Shown in pieces: positions 9,436 through 16,712 of a DNA stretch of 30,129 nucleotides. The notes under the pieces are model-generated. The model was not told where the DNA came from and searched no databases. It saw nothing but the letters and a program-made list of their open reading frames with translations. Position 1 is the stretch's first letter, and every line of letters starts with the position of its first letter. The translations under genes and the position numbers were made by a program. Source of the stretch: a virus; the IMG/VR virus record IMGVR_UViG_3300037488_001003, positions 1-30,129 of that record; one strand, written 5' to 3'.

Positions 9436-10005
9436 CTAATATTCTGGTCTATAAGGCGTTGTATCGTGAACTCTTGTTGAAAACCCTGTCGTAGATATTG
9501 TTGCTATTACCTTCAGGATTCTATGGGGGACAACACCGTGTTCTTTAAGCCGCTCTTGGAACCATTGATCTGCGTAAACAGGATGAATTAGATCATAGTC
9601 CCCGTAAAGAGCAAAAAGCTCTTGCGCATACACAAAGGACTGCTGATAAATACCCATAAGTAGAGCGCCTGCCGCTGTGCGCGTAATAAACTCCATGCAT
9701 TTACGGTCGCCTAAGTCCATAGCCTCGATAGCACCCGCTTCGAGAGTGTCATCTGCACCAATAAAATATAAGTATCTGCCGCTAGCTGCTTTAATACCCT
9801 CATTTTGCGCAGAGTATATTGTCGTTTCTTTTTGAATTACTTTTAAGTCATATTTTGACGCTATATCAATAGTCGCGTCTTGGGAAAAGCTATCGACAAT
9901 TATTACCTCATAACTTTTCTGCGTTACTTGCGCGTATATACTATCCAGCAGGGTGGAAAGCGTTGCTGATGCGTTCTTTGTGGGTATTACAATAGATAAG
10001 TCCAT
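9436..10005 (-). CDS. Family 2 glycosyltransferase (GT-A fold), short form
   Basis: 189 residues. The N-terminus MDLSIVIPTKNASATLSTLL is the nucleotide-sugar-binding start of GT2 enzymes. D38 (VIIVDSFSQDAT) and the acidic cluster GADD at residues 83-86 correspond to the UDP-sugar and metal-binding (DXD-like) residues, and AQNEGIKAASGRYLYFIGADD is the usual core. The C-terminal acceptor part is short, so it is near a minimal catalytic domain. It would transfer a sugar from a nucleotide donor to an acceptor; the acceptor cannot be read. It sits in the tail block between the fibre genes and the nozzle gene, suggesting modification of a virion protein or of host surface glycan. Membrane segments are absent. 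Confidence 0.85.
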   Translation of the reverse strand: MDLSIVIPTKNASATLSTLLDSIYAQVTQKSYEVIIVDSFSQDATIDIASKYDLKVIQKETTIYSAQNEGIKAASGRYLYFIGADDTLEAGAIEAMDLGDRKCMEFITRTAAGALLMGIYQQSFVYAQELFALYGDYDLIHPVYADQWFQERLKEHGVVPHRILKVIATISTTGFSTRVHDTTPYRPEY

Positions 10006-10010
10006 GTGTA

Positions 10011-10246
10011 TTAACCCCGCACAATATTAATTGAATCTATAGTTATAGTACCGACTCGTTCGCCGGGCATATACGCTTCTAGGTACATGATATTGCCAGA
10101 GCAGAAACGCGGGTCAGCGTAAGTGGCGCGTCTTGAACCGTCCGGTCAAACACAAACCCGGTCATCAGGTCAGATGCTTCAAAGACCTCGCATTGGTCAT
10201 CGCCGATGTATGACGGGTCGATGTAGCAGGGAGCATAGTAGGCCAT
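10011..10246 (-). pseudogene. Frame-disrupted small tail gene
   Basis: From the ATG at 10246 (TGATG overlap with a preceding mini-ORF) a frame reads MAYYAPCYIDPSYIGDDQCE... for 55 codons and stops at 10079. A second frame, open after about 10150 and without its own good start, ends naturally at 10011 with SGNIMYLEAYMPGERVG and then TITIDSINIVRG. The first frame looks protein-like through LTLTRVSA and the second continues in the same beta-rich style, so one gene of about 78 codons with a single indel near 10095-10140 explains both best. A true lesion, a sequencing error or programmed slippage cannot be told apart here. Neighbours on both sides are tail genes. Confidence 0.5.
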
Positions 10247-10296
10247 CAGCAGACTACCTCAGCAAAAGGCGCAGTTGGCGGGGTGAAGTTGATCAT
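10246..10296 (-). CDS. Very short ORF (16 aa) linking two tail genes
   Basis: The ATG at 10296 overlaps the stop of the upstream fibre-type gene as TGATG, and its own stop overlaps the next ATG as TGATG. It reads MINFTPPTAPFAEVVC, which looks like a natural phage-protein N-terminus. It may be a coupling peptide, or the true N-terminal part of the disrupted gene downstream, separated by another frameshift. Confidence 0.35.
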   Translation of the reverse strand: MINFTPPTAPFAEVVC

Positions 10297-10757
10297 CAGA
10301 AAAATACTCCGGGATTCCAGAGGGTAAATGGTTGCGGTGAAGCACCTGAAACAGCAGTGATACGAGTTAACGTCCCGTTTAATGTGCTAGCGAACACCAG
10401 TGCATACGCAATATCTCCTTCTACCAACATAGGGGTATGTAACGTATTTAATCCAGACGTAACCGTAAATGTAGAATCCGCTAAATCATTAGCATCGCTA
10501 TCCCTAACTACAACCTGCACTTGGGTGCCGCTGCCGATATTATCAACGGCAATAGAAACTACAACTTCAGTTGCAACTAACCCGATATTCCAATCGTTAA
10601 TAGGGTCTGCCCTTACAGTAGAACCGACTAGTGGGACATCAACAATGGCGTCGGCTGTGGGCCAATCAAACTCAATTGTTTCATGGTAAACCTGATGGTA
10701 AACCTGCCATATGGGAGTGGCTGTTGCGAGAAGCGGGTTGTATCGTAAATTAGCCAT
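10296..10757 (-). CDS. Small beta-rich fibre/tail protein
   Basis: 153 residues from the ATG at 10757, four bases after the stop of the preceding fibre gene; the longer frame upstream was rejected because it overlaps that gene. Seen: an N-terminal MANLRYNPLLATATP, a WPTADAIVDVPLVGSTVRADP segment, then Thr/Val/Asp-rich strands ending in FTLWNPGVFF. No catalytic motif. Composition suggests a trimeric fibre module or fibre-tip attachment. Its stop forms TGATG with the next ATG. The specific family is not recognised. Confidence 0.75.
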   Translation of the reverse strand: MANLRYNPLLATATPIWQVYHQVYHETIEFDWPTADAIVDVPLVGSTVRADPINDWNIGLVATEVVVSIAVDNIGSGTQVQVVVRDSDANDLADSTFTVTSGLNTLHTPMLVEGDIAYALVFASTLNGTLTRITAVSGASPQPFTLWNPGVFF

Positions 10758-10761
10758 TTTG

Positions 10762-12036
10762 TTATGCTTTATTAACCAAAGAACAGGTCGCACTAGTTCC
10801 GACCGGATCAACGATGTAACTCATCACTGCTGTCCCCCCAAGGGTTGTGGTCATTGTCGGTGTAACGCCGACACCAAATCCCCAGAATGCGTCGAAAGCC
10901 AGGGACATGGCCGTGGTGGCATCTTGCATGAAATGAATCACGCCACTCTGCCCGGCCACTGCATTCGTCGGCGCGGCAAGCGTCGTGTTCTCGGTCAGTG
11001 TGTGGTTGAAGTTATTGCTGTCATCCAGATCAATAGCAATGCTTGCGGCCGTGCTTGTCAGCGCCACATACGCGCCACGCTGCGCGCCGGTCCACGTATT
11101 TGCGGCACTTGTGCATGCTAAATCGCTGCAAATATCTGGTATTTCAAACGGACCCACTAAATCCCACTCATTAGCAGCTACCTGTATTAAGCGCGCGGAA
11201 TCGTGGTTTCCATCGAGCAACAACCCTACACGATTATTTATTGTTACGCCCGAACCGGCAACAAACGTGATTGTTCCCGTCCCCACACGGCGTATATTCA
11301 GCACCGTTCCTACAGGAAAAGCAACGCTCGCATTAGGCGGTACGGTTAAAGCAATCGCAGCAGCGTTATTAAACCGGCAATATTTGTTGTACGCATCTGA
11401 TAAAACAAAAGTGTACGCAGTTGTTAGCTGCGTATTAATTCCTACTGAAGCCCCTAAATAGTCTTGGTTCTCTGTAGCGGCGGCTACAACACCGGAGGCT
11501 GCTTTAAGTATGCCAGTAACACTCGCGCGGCTAATGATTTTACCCGTTGTACTCGAAAATAGCGCAAGTTCGCCATCGACAGACGTAGCAGTATTCGTAG
11601 AGCAATCACCGGCAACGCCCGTATCAGTAAACGCAGAATATACTTCGGTACCATCACAGACAATAATCTTGCGTTTACCTTGTGTAACAACTTCGCCAGT
11701 ACCAGCGACTTTTATGGTTACTGTAAACGCACCGCTAGTAGCGTTCCATACATGGTATATCTTAGATACAGCGGGGATAACTATTGTTGCGTTACTTATA
11801 AGCGTTCCAGTAATTTTTAGGATAGCAAACCGTGCTTCATCATCAGAATCGCCATAAACAGCGCTTCCGTTTGCGGTAGTAAGTGTAGTTGTACCGCCCG
11901 TAGTGGCTATTTCTACAATACCCGCAATAGCATCTTCGAGAAGCATCAAATTTACGTTCGTTACAGCGCCCCACGTATTTGCATTACTTCCCGTAGTTTG
12001 GCGTTCAAGGCGCAGAATGTCAGTTGGTGTTGCCAT
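10762..12036 (-). CDS. Tail fibre / receptor-binding protein candidate
   Basis: 424 residues rich in Thr, Ala, Gly and Val. The N-terminal ILRLERQTTGSNANTWGAV with a short helix (LMLLEDAIAG) resembles the virion-attachment end of phage fibres; the rest is repeated short beta strands with two similar segments (GSAVYGDSDDEARFAILKI region and FVLSDAYNKYCRFNNAAAI region). The C-terminal part (about residues 300-424) differs in base composition, being richer in GC than the middle, a pattern often seen where host-range domains are swapped. It starts one base after the connector gene. Likely recognises the host surface; the receptor cannot be deduced. Confidence 0.75.
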   Translation of the reverse strand: MATPTDILRLERQTTGSNANTWGAVTNVNLMLLEDAIAGIVEIATTGGTTTLTTANGSAVYGDSDDEARFAILKITGTLISNATIVIPAVSKIYHVWNATSGAFTVTIKVAGTGEVVTQGKRKIIVCDGTEVYSAFTDTGVAGDCSTNTATSVDGELALFSSTTGKIISRASVTGILKAASGVVAAATENQDYLGASVGINTQLTTAYTFVLSDAYNKYCRFNNAAAIALTVPPNASVAFPVGTVLNIRRVGTGTITFVAGSGVTINNRVGLLLDGNHDSARLIQVAANEWDLVGPFEIPDICSDLACTSAANTWTGAQRGAYVALTSTAASIAIDLDDSNNFNHTLTENTTLAAPTNAVAGQSGVIHFMQDATTAMSLAFDAFWGFGVGVTPTMTTTLGGTAVMSYIVDPVGTSATCSLVNKA

Positions 12037-12037
12037 A

Positions 12038-12694
12038 TCAGTGTTCCTCTTTCACTTTATTCGGTACTGCCGTAACGGGCATGTAGTGCTGCCTACGAAG
12101 CATATAAAACTCATTTTTGGCAGCATTCAGCCGGTCGGTATATTCCTGCGCCCAAACGATAAGTTGCTCTTTCTGCTGCAAAAATTCAGCGGCGGCAACC
12201 AAAGCAGCGAAGCGCAAAACATCGCCTACGTTCGTTCCGAGCCATGTCGATCTGTTTGTATTTGAAAGTCCTTGTGGGCGAATCATGCAGCGAGCGCTGT
12301 ACACAAACGCGCTATCCGGCGTGCCGGCGATGTACCACTGTGTAGTGCTGTATTCAGCAAAATATTTCGGAGAACTCGTTGTTTCTGTTTCATCGGGCCA
12401 GTAATCGCGCGCGTAGCTATAATCACGATTTACCAGCGGTAGCCGCTGTCCTGACGCTGCTGTATAAAAAATATCGCGCGTTACCAAACACCCTGTAGGC
12501 TTCGTTGTAAGCGGCGTAGCTGATGCAAGTGTACCGGCAACAATCTGATCAAAAATAGTTAAATCAAGATCGCGCAAAACGCGAATCTCTGCTGCGGGAA
12601 TTATCTCAAGCGGAATTGCATCCGCAAATTCTTCGCTTCGATCAGCAGTATCGTTTATCAACGCCGCAGTGAGCGAGCCATAAGTATGAATCAT
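12038..12694 (-). CDS. Head-tail adaptor / tail tubular-type protein
   Basis: 218 residues. Seen: N-terminal TYGSLTAALINDTADRSEEF, EIIPAAEIRVLRDLDLTIF, a central beta-rich part (YFAEYSTTQWYIAGTPDSAFVY) and C-terminal helices with QEYTDRLNAAKNEFYMLRRQ. This mix of a short helical start, a beta region reading a chemical environment and a terminal helix is typical of podovirus adaptor/tubular proteins that extend the portal. Start and upstream stop overlap as TAATG. It probably forms a ring under the portal with the product of the gene at 12954-13625. Confidence 0.7.
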   Translation of the reverse strand: MIHTYGSLTAALINDTADRSEEFADAIPLEIIPAAEIRVLRDLDLTIFDQIVAGTLASATPLTTKPTGCLVTRDIFYTAASGQRLPLVNRDYSYARDYWPDETETTSSPKYFAEYSTTQWYIAGTPDSAFVYSARCMIRPQGLSNTNRSTWLGTNVGDVLRFAALVAAAEFLQQKEQLIVWAQEYTDRLNAAKNEFYMLRRQHYMPVTAVPNKVKEEH

Positions 12695-12954
12695 TATGTT
12701 TCCCCACCGAAGTAATTCGAGAACCCTAACGAACTCGCCAATGTTGCCGGAACATCATTGTCTGCACCCGAATCTACCTGAGGGTGCCTTAGTGAAATGT
12801 TTTCTTTAATGCGCGGCTCTTTCGGTTCAGGTTCGTCATAGCATTTTTGGCATACCCATAGCCCACGATGATATCCGTCGCGCATCAGCGACGAATAGGG
12901 TACTTTGAATCCGCACCTTGCGCATATTGCTTTAGCGAAACGCCCGGTAGCCAT
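12694..12954 (-). CDS. Small zinc-ribbon protein in connector operon
   Basis: 86 residues with two CxxC pairs at C11/C14 (CARCG) and C35/C38 (CQKC) separated by 20 residues, the spacing of a zinc ribbon, and an acidic Pro-rich tail with KEPRIKENISLRHPQ. Similar small zinc-ribbon proteins are found among podovirus head-tail genes. Both ends are coupled by TAATG overlaps to connector genes, so it is made in step with them. Structural stabiliser or assembly factor; the role is not known. Confidence 0.8.
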   Translation of the reverse strand: MATGRFAKAICARCGFKVPYSSLMRDGYHRGLWVCQKCYDEPEPKEPRIKENISLRHPQVDSGADNDVPATLASSLGFSNYFGGET

Positions 12955-13625
12955 TAGCGCCTCCGGTATTCAGTAATTTCAAATTCAGTATCGACATACT
13001 CGCGATCAGAGCTTTTTGCGTCCGCGAATCTTTTTTCCGCTTTTGCGAGCAGCCCCATTTCACGCTCAGGTGCGTACTTTTCTGCAAGTTTGGCCGCAAG
13101 TGCTGCAACAATTGCTTCCTGCCAAATTGAGGGTATTCCGAGTGTATTCGCCGCTGCGCCGGGGCTCTGAATTTGGCGCATGTAGTTGTACACAATCGAG
13201 TATCCTGCTACTGCCTGTACCGGATACATGTAGAGCATTTTCGTTAATACGCGTTCGAGATAATACTGCGAAGGCTCCCCGGCAAGCGTCTTGTTCGGGA
13301 GGTGCAGATATTCCTCGCGGCCAATGGGGCGCAGGGGCGTATCAACGCCATCAGAATCGCGTAGAACAGCGTCCAGCACGGCAATGGTGCCGGTGGGTAC
13401 GGCGTAGCTCGCGACAGCCGCCGTTAGCACCTGAGTCTGCTGGGCAACCGCCCAGTTATGGACCCCATCCGCAGCCCACTGTGTAAAAACGTAGCTGAGC
13501 GACCGGCGCGCGGAAACTGCATGCTTGAAAATCAGCGAAGAGGGGTCAACACCGCACCGCTCAAACGCTTCATCGCAAACTTCTGCAATTTCCGGGTCAA
13601 ATAGATAACTACCGCTTGTAGTCAT
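12954..13625 (-). CDS. Head-tail connector / adaptor protein (gp4-like by position)
   Basis: 223 residues, mainly helical at both ends. Seen: FDPEIAEVCDEAFERCGVD at the start, SYVFTQWAADGVHNWAV, a beta-rich middle with YLHLPNKTLAGEPSQYYLE and YMYPVQ, and a C-terminal helix EREMGLLAKAEKRFADAKSSDREY. This is the general make-up of ring-forming adaptors that bind the portal in short-tailed phages. The start uses the sequence GGGGTACGC before ATG, lying directly behind a terminator T-tract. The same spacer and ribosome-binding sequence occurs before the C-intein ORF. Confidence 0.75.
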   Translation of the reverse strand: MTTSGSYLFDPEIAEVCDEAFERCGVDPSSLIFKHAVSARRSLSYVFTQWAADGVHNWAVAQQTQVLTAAVASYAVPTGTIAVLDAVLRDSDGVDTPLRPIGREEYLHLPNKTLAGEPSQYYLERVLTKMLYMYPVQAVAGYSIVYNYMRQIQSPGAAANTLGIPSIWQEAIVAALAAKLAEKYAPEREMGLLAKAEKRFADAKSSDREYVDTEFEITEYRRR

Positions 13626-13631
13626 GCGTAC

Positions 13632-13664
13632 CCCTAAAAACTTTAGGGGGCCGAAACCCCCTAA
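13632..13664 (-). terminator. Rho-independent terminator after the capsid block
   Basis: Read on the minus strand, TTAGGGGG pairs with CCCCCTAA around a six-base TTTCGG loop, followed within two bases by TTTTT. It lies directly after the stop of the surface-protein gene at 13668 and just before the next start, separating capsid transcripts from connector and tail transcripts. Confidence 0.85.
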
Positions 13665-13667
13665 CGG

Positions 13668-14441
13668 TTAGCGCTCAGCAACAATGCGGAAGTAATCAAT
13701 GAGTACAACATTACCACCAGCACCGTTTCCGTTGATGTGGCCGATGAACGGCGCAAGTGCCGTAGCCAGCGGGATAGTCGATGCAGCACTGCCCCATGTA
13801 AGCGCGCGATCACCATCAACGAAACCGTGCAGATTCACACCGTCGAAGTAGATCGCCAGTGTGTGCCAAGTGCTCGTAAGCATGCCCTTGACTGTCTGCA
13901 CTTGGAAAGACGTTCCGCTATTCGATGCGTCAACGAGCATCTTCGGATTGGAATCACCGTCGCCGAGACCGAACGTAACCAAGTCCGTCGCTACGGTAGT
14001 CCAGACATCTTCGGGGTTCGTGACAGCAGTAAGCGCCGACAAGCCGAACTGAATCGCGTTGTCCGTAACATCATCGGTGTACATGCGACACTCGATGAAC
14101 ATCTTTTTACCGCTGATAAGCTGGAATGACTTGGTGCCATAAATGGCCGCGCCTTCGGATGCCGTAGCGTCGGCAAACGTCAGTACGCCATTCGCGCCAA
14201 CAGTAGCCGTTGTGTTTACAGCTACGGTAGAGCCGGAGTCAATAATCGCGCCCTGCCACCCCCACGGGGTATTGGCTACGGGGCCATTGGTAATTGCCGT
14301 TGCAACAACGAATTGGTGAAAATCGTCATGCAAAACATCAAATTCTGCACACGGGACCATGCCCATGCCATTACGATACGAATAGCCTTCTTGCGAAGAG
14401 CGATTGCTGTGTACGATTGGGCCGCGAGTTCCTGAAGACAT
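13668..14441 (-). CDS. Putative beta-sandwich (lectin-like) head surface protein
   Basis: 257 residues with a good Shine-Dalgarno (AAGGAG). After a short N-terminal arm it shows the pattern of a concanavalin/LamG-like sandwich: AAIYGTKSFQLISGKKMFIE, CRMYTDDVTDNAIQFGL, WHTLAIYFDGVNLHGFVDGD and VVLIDYFRIVAER at the end. The WHTLAIYFDG...GFVDG section is characteristic of such folds, which bind glycans or decorate capsids. It directly follows the major capsid gene and is closed by a terminator, so it is probably a head decoration or adhesion protein made in capsid-like amounts. Ligand unknown. Confidence 0.7.
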   Translation of the reverse strand: MSSGTRGPIVHSNRSSQEGYSYRNGMGMVPCAEFDVLHDDFHQFVVATAITNGPVANTPWGWQGAIIDSGSTVAVNTTATVGANGVLTFADATASEGAAIYGTKSFQLISGKKMFIECRMYTDDVTDNAIQFGLSALTAVTNPEDVWTTVATDLVTFGLGDGDSNPKMLVDASNSGTSFQVQTVKGMLTSTWHTLAIYFDGVNLHGFVDGDRALTWGSAASTIPLATALAPFIGHINGNGAGGNVVLIDYFRIVAER

Positions 14442-14465
14442 ATTTAACTCCTTCTAAGTTAATGA

Positions 14466-14490
14466 TGCACGGCTACATTGTAGCCGTGCA
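14466..14490 (-). other. Strong intercistronic hairpin after the capsid gene
   Basis: An 11-bp perfect stem (TGCACGGCTAC / GTAGCCGTGCA) with a three-base loop lies between the capsid stop and the next start. No T-tract follows, so it is more likely a 3'-end protector or RNA processing/stability element than a terminator. It could set the capsid to surface-protein ratio. Confidence 0.75.
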
Positions 14491-14508
14491 GTTTGCTGCA
14501 ATGAACGC

Positions 14509-15414
14509 TTACGCGCCCGGAGTACCGAACACACCGCGCCAGTCACTGATACCGAAAACATAACGCTCGCGAATCTTGTAGCGCATATTGCCGGAATCGA
14601 AGTCACCTTCCATACCGTTCTTCAGCTTGGTACGCTCGATGTACTTCAGGCCATCGGGGCAGTCGGTAATCAGGAACCATGCGTCCGGGTCGGTCAGGTA
14701 GATGTTGCTGCTGAACGAAGGAATCGAACCCATCGTCTTGATGGCGTTGAGGTCGTTGTCGCTGGTGCCTTGGCGCAGTTCAGAGCGGAGAACGCGCTGC
14801 ATCACAAATTGCAGTTCGTTCGGGCCAAGAGCGCGTTTCACCTTCAGCATCGCCGGAATGCCGCGATCATCCGTGGTGTCACCAATCTGCACCAGCAAGT
14901 CCTCGACAGCCGTTTCCGAGAAGTCCGCAGCGGCGGACAGCAGGTTGCTGCCGGTACCGCCGTTGACCAGCGGATGCGATGCGCTGAAGATGAACTGACC
15001 GTCACCGCCCGTGAGCGTTGCAAAACCGCTGTTCAGCAAAGCAACACCCTTGACGTTCTTGGTGTATTGAGCGGAGCGAGCGAGCGACTTCGCGATCTTT
15101 TCACCGATGCGGCCATAGAGGTTATCCTCAATGGCTTCTTCGGTAACGGCGGCGGCAATGGCGATGGTCTCGAACATGTAGCGAGCGACATAGCTTTCCT
15201 GCATTTCGTCGTAGGCAACACCCGCACCTTCAGCCTTGACAGGTGCAGCGCCCGTGCCGGTCATCAGCACGTCTTCGACGTAAGCGCGGGAGCTTTCGCT
15301 CGACTGCTCGTAGATGTCGCGCCAGAGTTCCGGGTAGCGACCATATTCCAGACCAAAGACGGCATTCATGCCCTCGGTAAGCTGCTTTTTGATACTTGAA
15401 CGAGATAAAGGCAT
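14509..15414 (-). CDS. Major capsid protein (Mu gpT-like, HK97 fold expected)
   Basis: 301 residues with a strong AAGGAG ribosome-binding site. Seen: N-terminal helix MPLSRSSIKKQLTEGMNAVFG, then YVARYMFETIAIAAAVTEEAIEDNLYGRIGEKIAKSLARSAQYTKNV, a typical long spine-helix region, QFIFSASHPLVNGGTG, a loop LLVQIGDTTDDRGIPAM, and the terminal YKIRERYVFGISDWRGVFG. The SASHPL and F-G-DWRG elements are frequent in Mu-type major head subunits. It follows the decoration gene and is near the scaffold gene. It forms the icosahedral shell. No maturation protease is visible in the window, so scaffold removal without cleavage is possible. Confidence 0.88.
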   Translation of the reverse strand: MPLSRSSIKKQLTEGMNAVFGLEYGRYPELWRDIYEQSSESSRAYVEDVLMTGTGAAPVKAEGAGVAYDEMQESYVARYMFETIAIAAAVTEEAIEDNLYGRIGEKIAKSLARSAQYTKNVKGVALLNSGFATLTGGDGQFIFSASHPLVNGGTGSNLLSAAADFSETAVEDLLVQIGDTTDDRGIPAMLKVKRALGPNELQFVMQRVLRSELRQGTSDNDLNAIKTMGSIPSFSSNIYLTDPDAWFLITDCPDGLKYIERTKLKNGMEGDFDSGNMRYKIRERYVFGISDWRGVFGTPGA

Positions 15415-15423
15415 GGTAGCTCC

Positions 15424-15966
15424 TTAGCGCATCAGCGGGACGTTGTTGATAACTTCGACGCGAGCATTCGCACCAAAAGCGTTGTTCGGCGTGTCGATCA
15501 GGCCAAGCACCATGAACTGCCCGGTGCCGGTGTCGCCCAAGTCGATTTCCATGCCGGAAATGCCAGTTACGGTAGAACCCGCTTGGTCAGTGCCGATGTC
15601 ATACGCGACACCGACATTGGCGATGGTAGCCGTATCCTCGCACTGGACGCTGTAGCTGATGCCGGGGTCCGTATAGACTTCGGCAATGGCGTTGGCGGAG
15701 CCCAGCGTAACTTGGCCTGCGGGCCACTGCGGGCTGAAGACTTGGTTGCCGGCGGAGTCGATGTAATGCACGCCTTTGAAGACGCCGAGAATCGCGGCGC
15801 TGTTTTCGGCAGCGATATTCACAAGGCCACTTGCGAGAATCACGGCATCGCCCTTCTTGATGGACGTGTTGTACGCAGAGGCAATTTCGTATTGATCAGC
15901 ACGAATAGTGCCGCCGCCGACATGGCGGTAGGGTACGAACCCATTGGGGGTATCAGCATTAGCCAT
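15424..15966 (-). CDS. Capsid decoration / cement-type protein
   Basis: 180 residues, Ala/Gly/Val-rich and almost all beta. Seen: NGFVPYRHVGGGTIRADQYEIASAY, a SIKKGDAVILASG segment (a turn common in head-stabilising beta-tulip proteins), and IAAENSAAILGVFKGV. The gene is the first after the strong promoter at 16121-16149 and lies directly upstream of the major capsid gene, so it is made in large amounts. Likely binds the outer shell at many positions. Ribosome-binding site GGAGCTACT. Confidence 0.78.
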   Translation of the reverse strand: MANADTPNGFVPYRHVGGGTIRADQYEIASAYNTSIKKGDAVILASGLVNIAAENSAAILGVFKGVHYIDSAGNQVFSPQWPAGQVTLGSANAIAEVYTDPGISYSVQCEDTATIANVGVAYDIGTDQAGSTVTGISGMEIDLGDTGTGQFMVLGLIDTPNNAFGANARVEVINNVPLMR

Positions 15967-16080
15967 AGCTAGTAGCTCCTAAAAGATTGACAGAAATCGT
16001 CATGCCAACTTCTATCGCGCGGAACTGTATGGCATGGAACAAGCAGGGGAACTCGTTCGCGCGGTTGCCGTGAGGCCACC

Positions 16081-16102
16081 GACCGGGGGTGTTTTCCCGG
16101 TC
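16081..16102 (-). other. Hairpin in the capsid-operon leader
   Basis: GACCGGG pairs with CCCGGTC over an 8-base loop in the 5' untranslated leader made from the promoter at 16121-16149. There is no T-tract after it on either strand, so it is not a standard terminator. A long leader of about 150 nt with such a stem may stabilise the capsid messenger. Confidence 0.5.
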
Positions 16103-16120
16103 GTGCTGTTACTGACGCTA

Positions 16121-16149
16121 GGTATAAACCTCAAAAATCGAATTGTCAA
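16121..16149 (-). promoter_or_regulatory. Consensus sigma70 promoter for decoration and capsid genes
   Basis: On the minus strand a perfect -35 (TTGACA) and TATACC as -10 are separated by 17 bases. It lies just past the end of the gene at 16155-16703 and points to the decoration and capsid genes. This gives the shell genes extra transcription by host RNA polymerase independent of the upstream operon. Confidence 0.8.
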
Positions 16150-16154
16150 CAAAT

Positions 16155-16703
16155 TTATTCATCGTCTGCTACTCGCGTGCGGCGAACAAGTTTGCTTTGG
16201 CTCGTCCGACGTTGGGTAATCGGCATTGCAGACATGGATTCTTTCTGAAGTTCGCTCTCGATAGCCTGCTCGATACCTGCGGTTTTGTTCGCGTAATACT
16301 GCCGGCGCTTGTCCACCAGCACTTGTGGCATTTCGCACAAAACACTGCCTTCGATGCCGATGCAGCCGGCCCAAGCCCCGTGTGAAATCGTCGGCAACGG
16401 AAAGTCAGCAGGCAGCGTGTTTGCGGGGCGCGGCTTCCAGCCTTCACGAAACTTCCGCATCGCATTGTTGGGGTCATCAACACCCAGCACGGCAACCCGT
16501 ATCCAGCGTTGCGCAAAGCCGGGGCGCGCGGGCGGTGCCGCCAAAGATGTGCCGCGCACCCACGGGCGATCTTTCAACGTGGCTAGATCGGTATTGTCCC
16601 ATGTATCCTGCGCATGCAGTTTATGCACCGGCTGGCGCATCCGTGCCGCTTTCAGACTCGGAGTGTCAGATACATCAACATCTGCTTCTTGGACTTCAGA
16701 CAT
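16155..16703 (-). CDS. Unknown protein between scaffold and capsid genes
   Basis: 182 residues with a clear GGAGC ribosome-binding site. Seen: an acidic N-terminus, KLHAQDTWDN, a central Pro/Gly/Trp-rich part (WIRVAVLGVDDPNNAMRKFREGW, FPLPTISHGAWAGCIGIEG) and a basic Arg/Ser/Lys tail. A helix near MPQVLVDKRRQYYANK resembles oligomerisation helices. No membrane segment and no known catalytic motif. Position between scaffold and shell genes suggests a minor head or assembly protein. I do not recognise the family. Confidence 0.7.
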   Translation of the reverse strand: MSEVQEADVDVSDTPSLKAARMRQPVHKLHAQDTWDNTDLATLKDRPWVRGTSLAAPPARPGFAQRWIRVAVLGVDDPNNAMRKFREGWKPRPANTLPADFPLPTISHGAWAGCIGIEGSVLCEMPQVLVDKRRQYYANKTAGIEQAIESELQKESMSAMPITQRRTSQSKLVRRTRVADDE

Positions 16704-16712
16704 GGTTGCTCC

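Noticed and set aside
10762-14441. Diversity-generating retroelement target in a fibre or lectin-like gene
   Set aside because: No reverse transcriptase and no template/variable repeat pair was noticed in the window.
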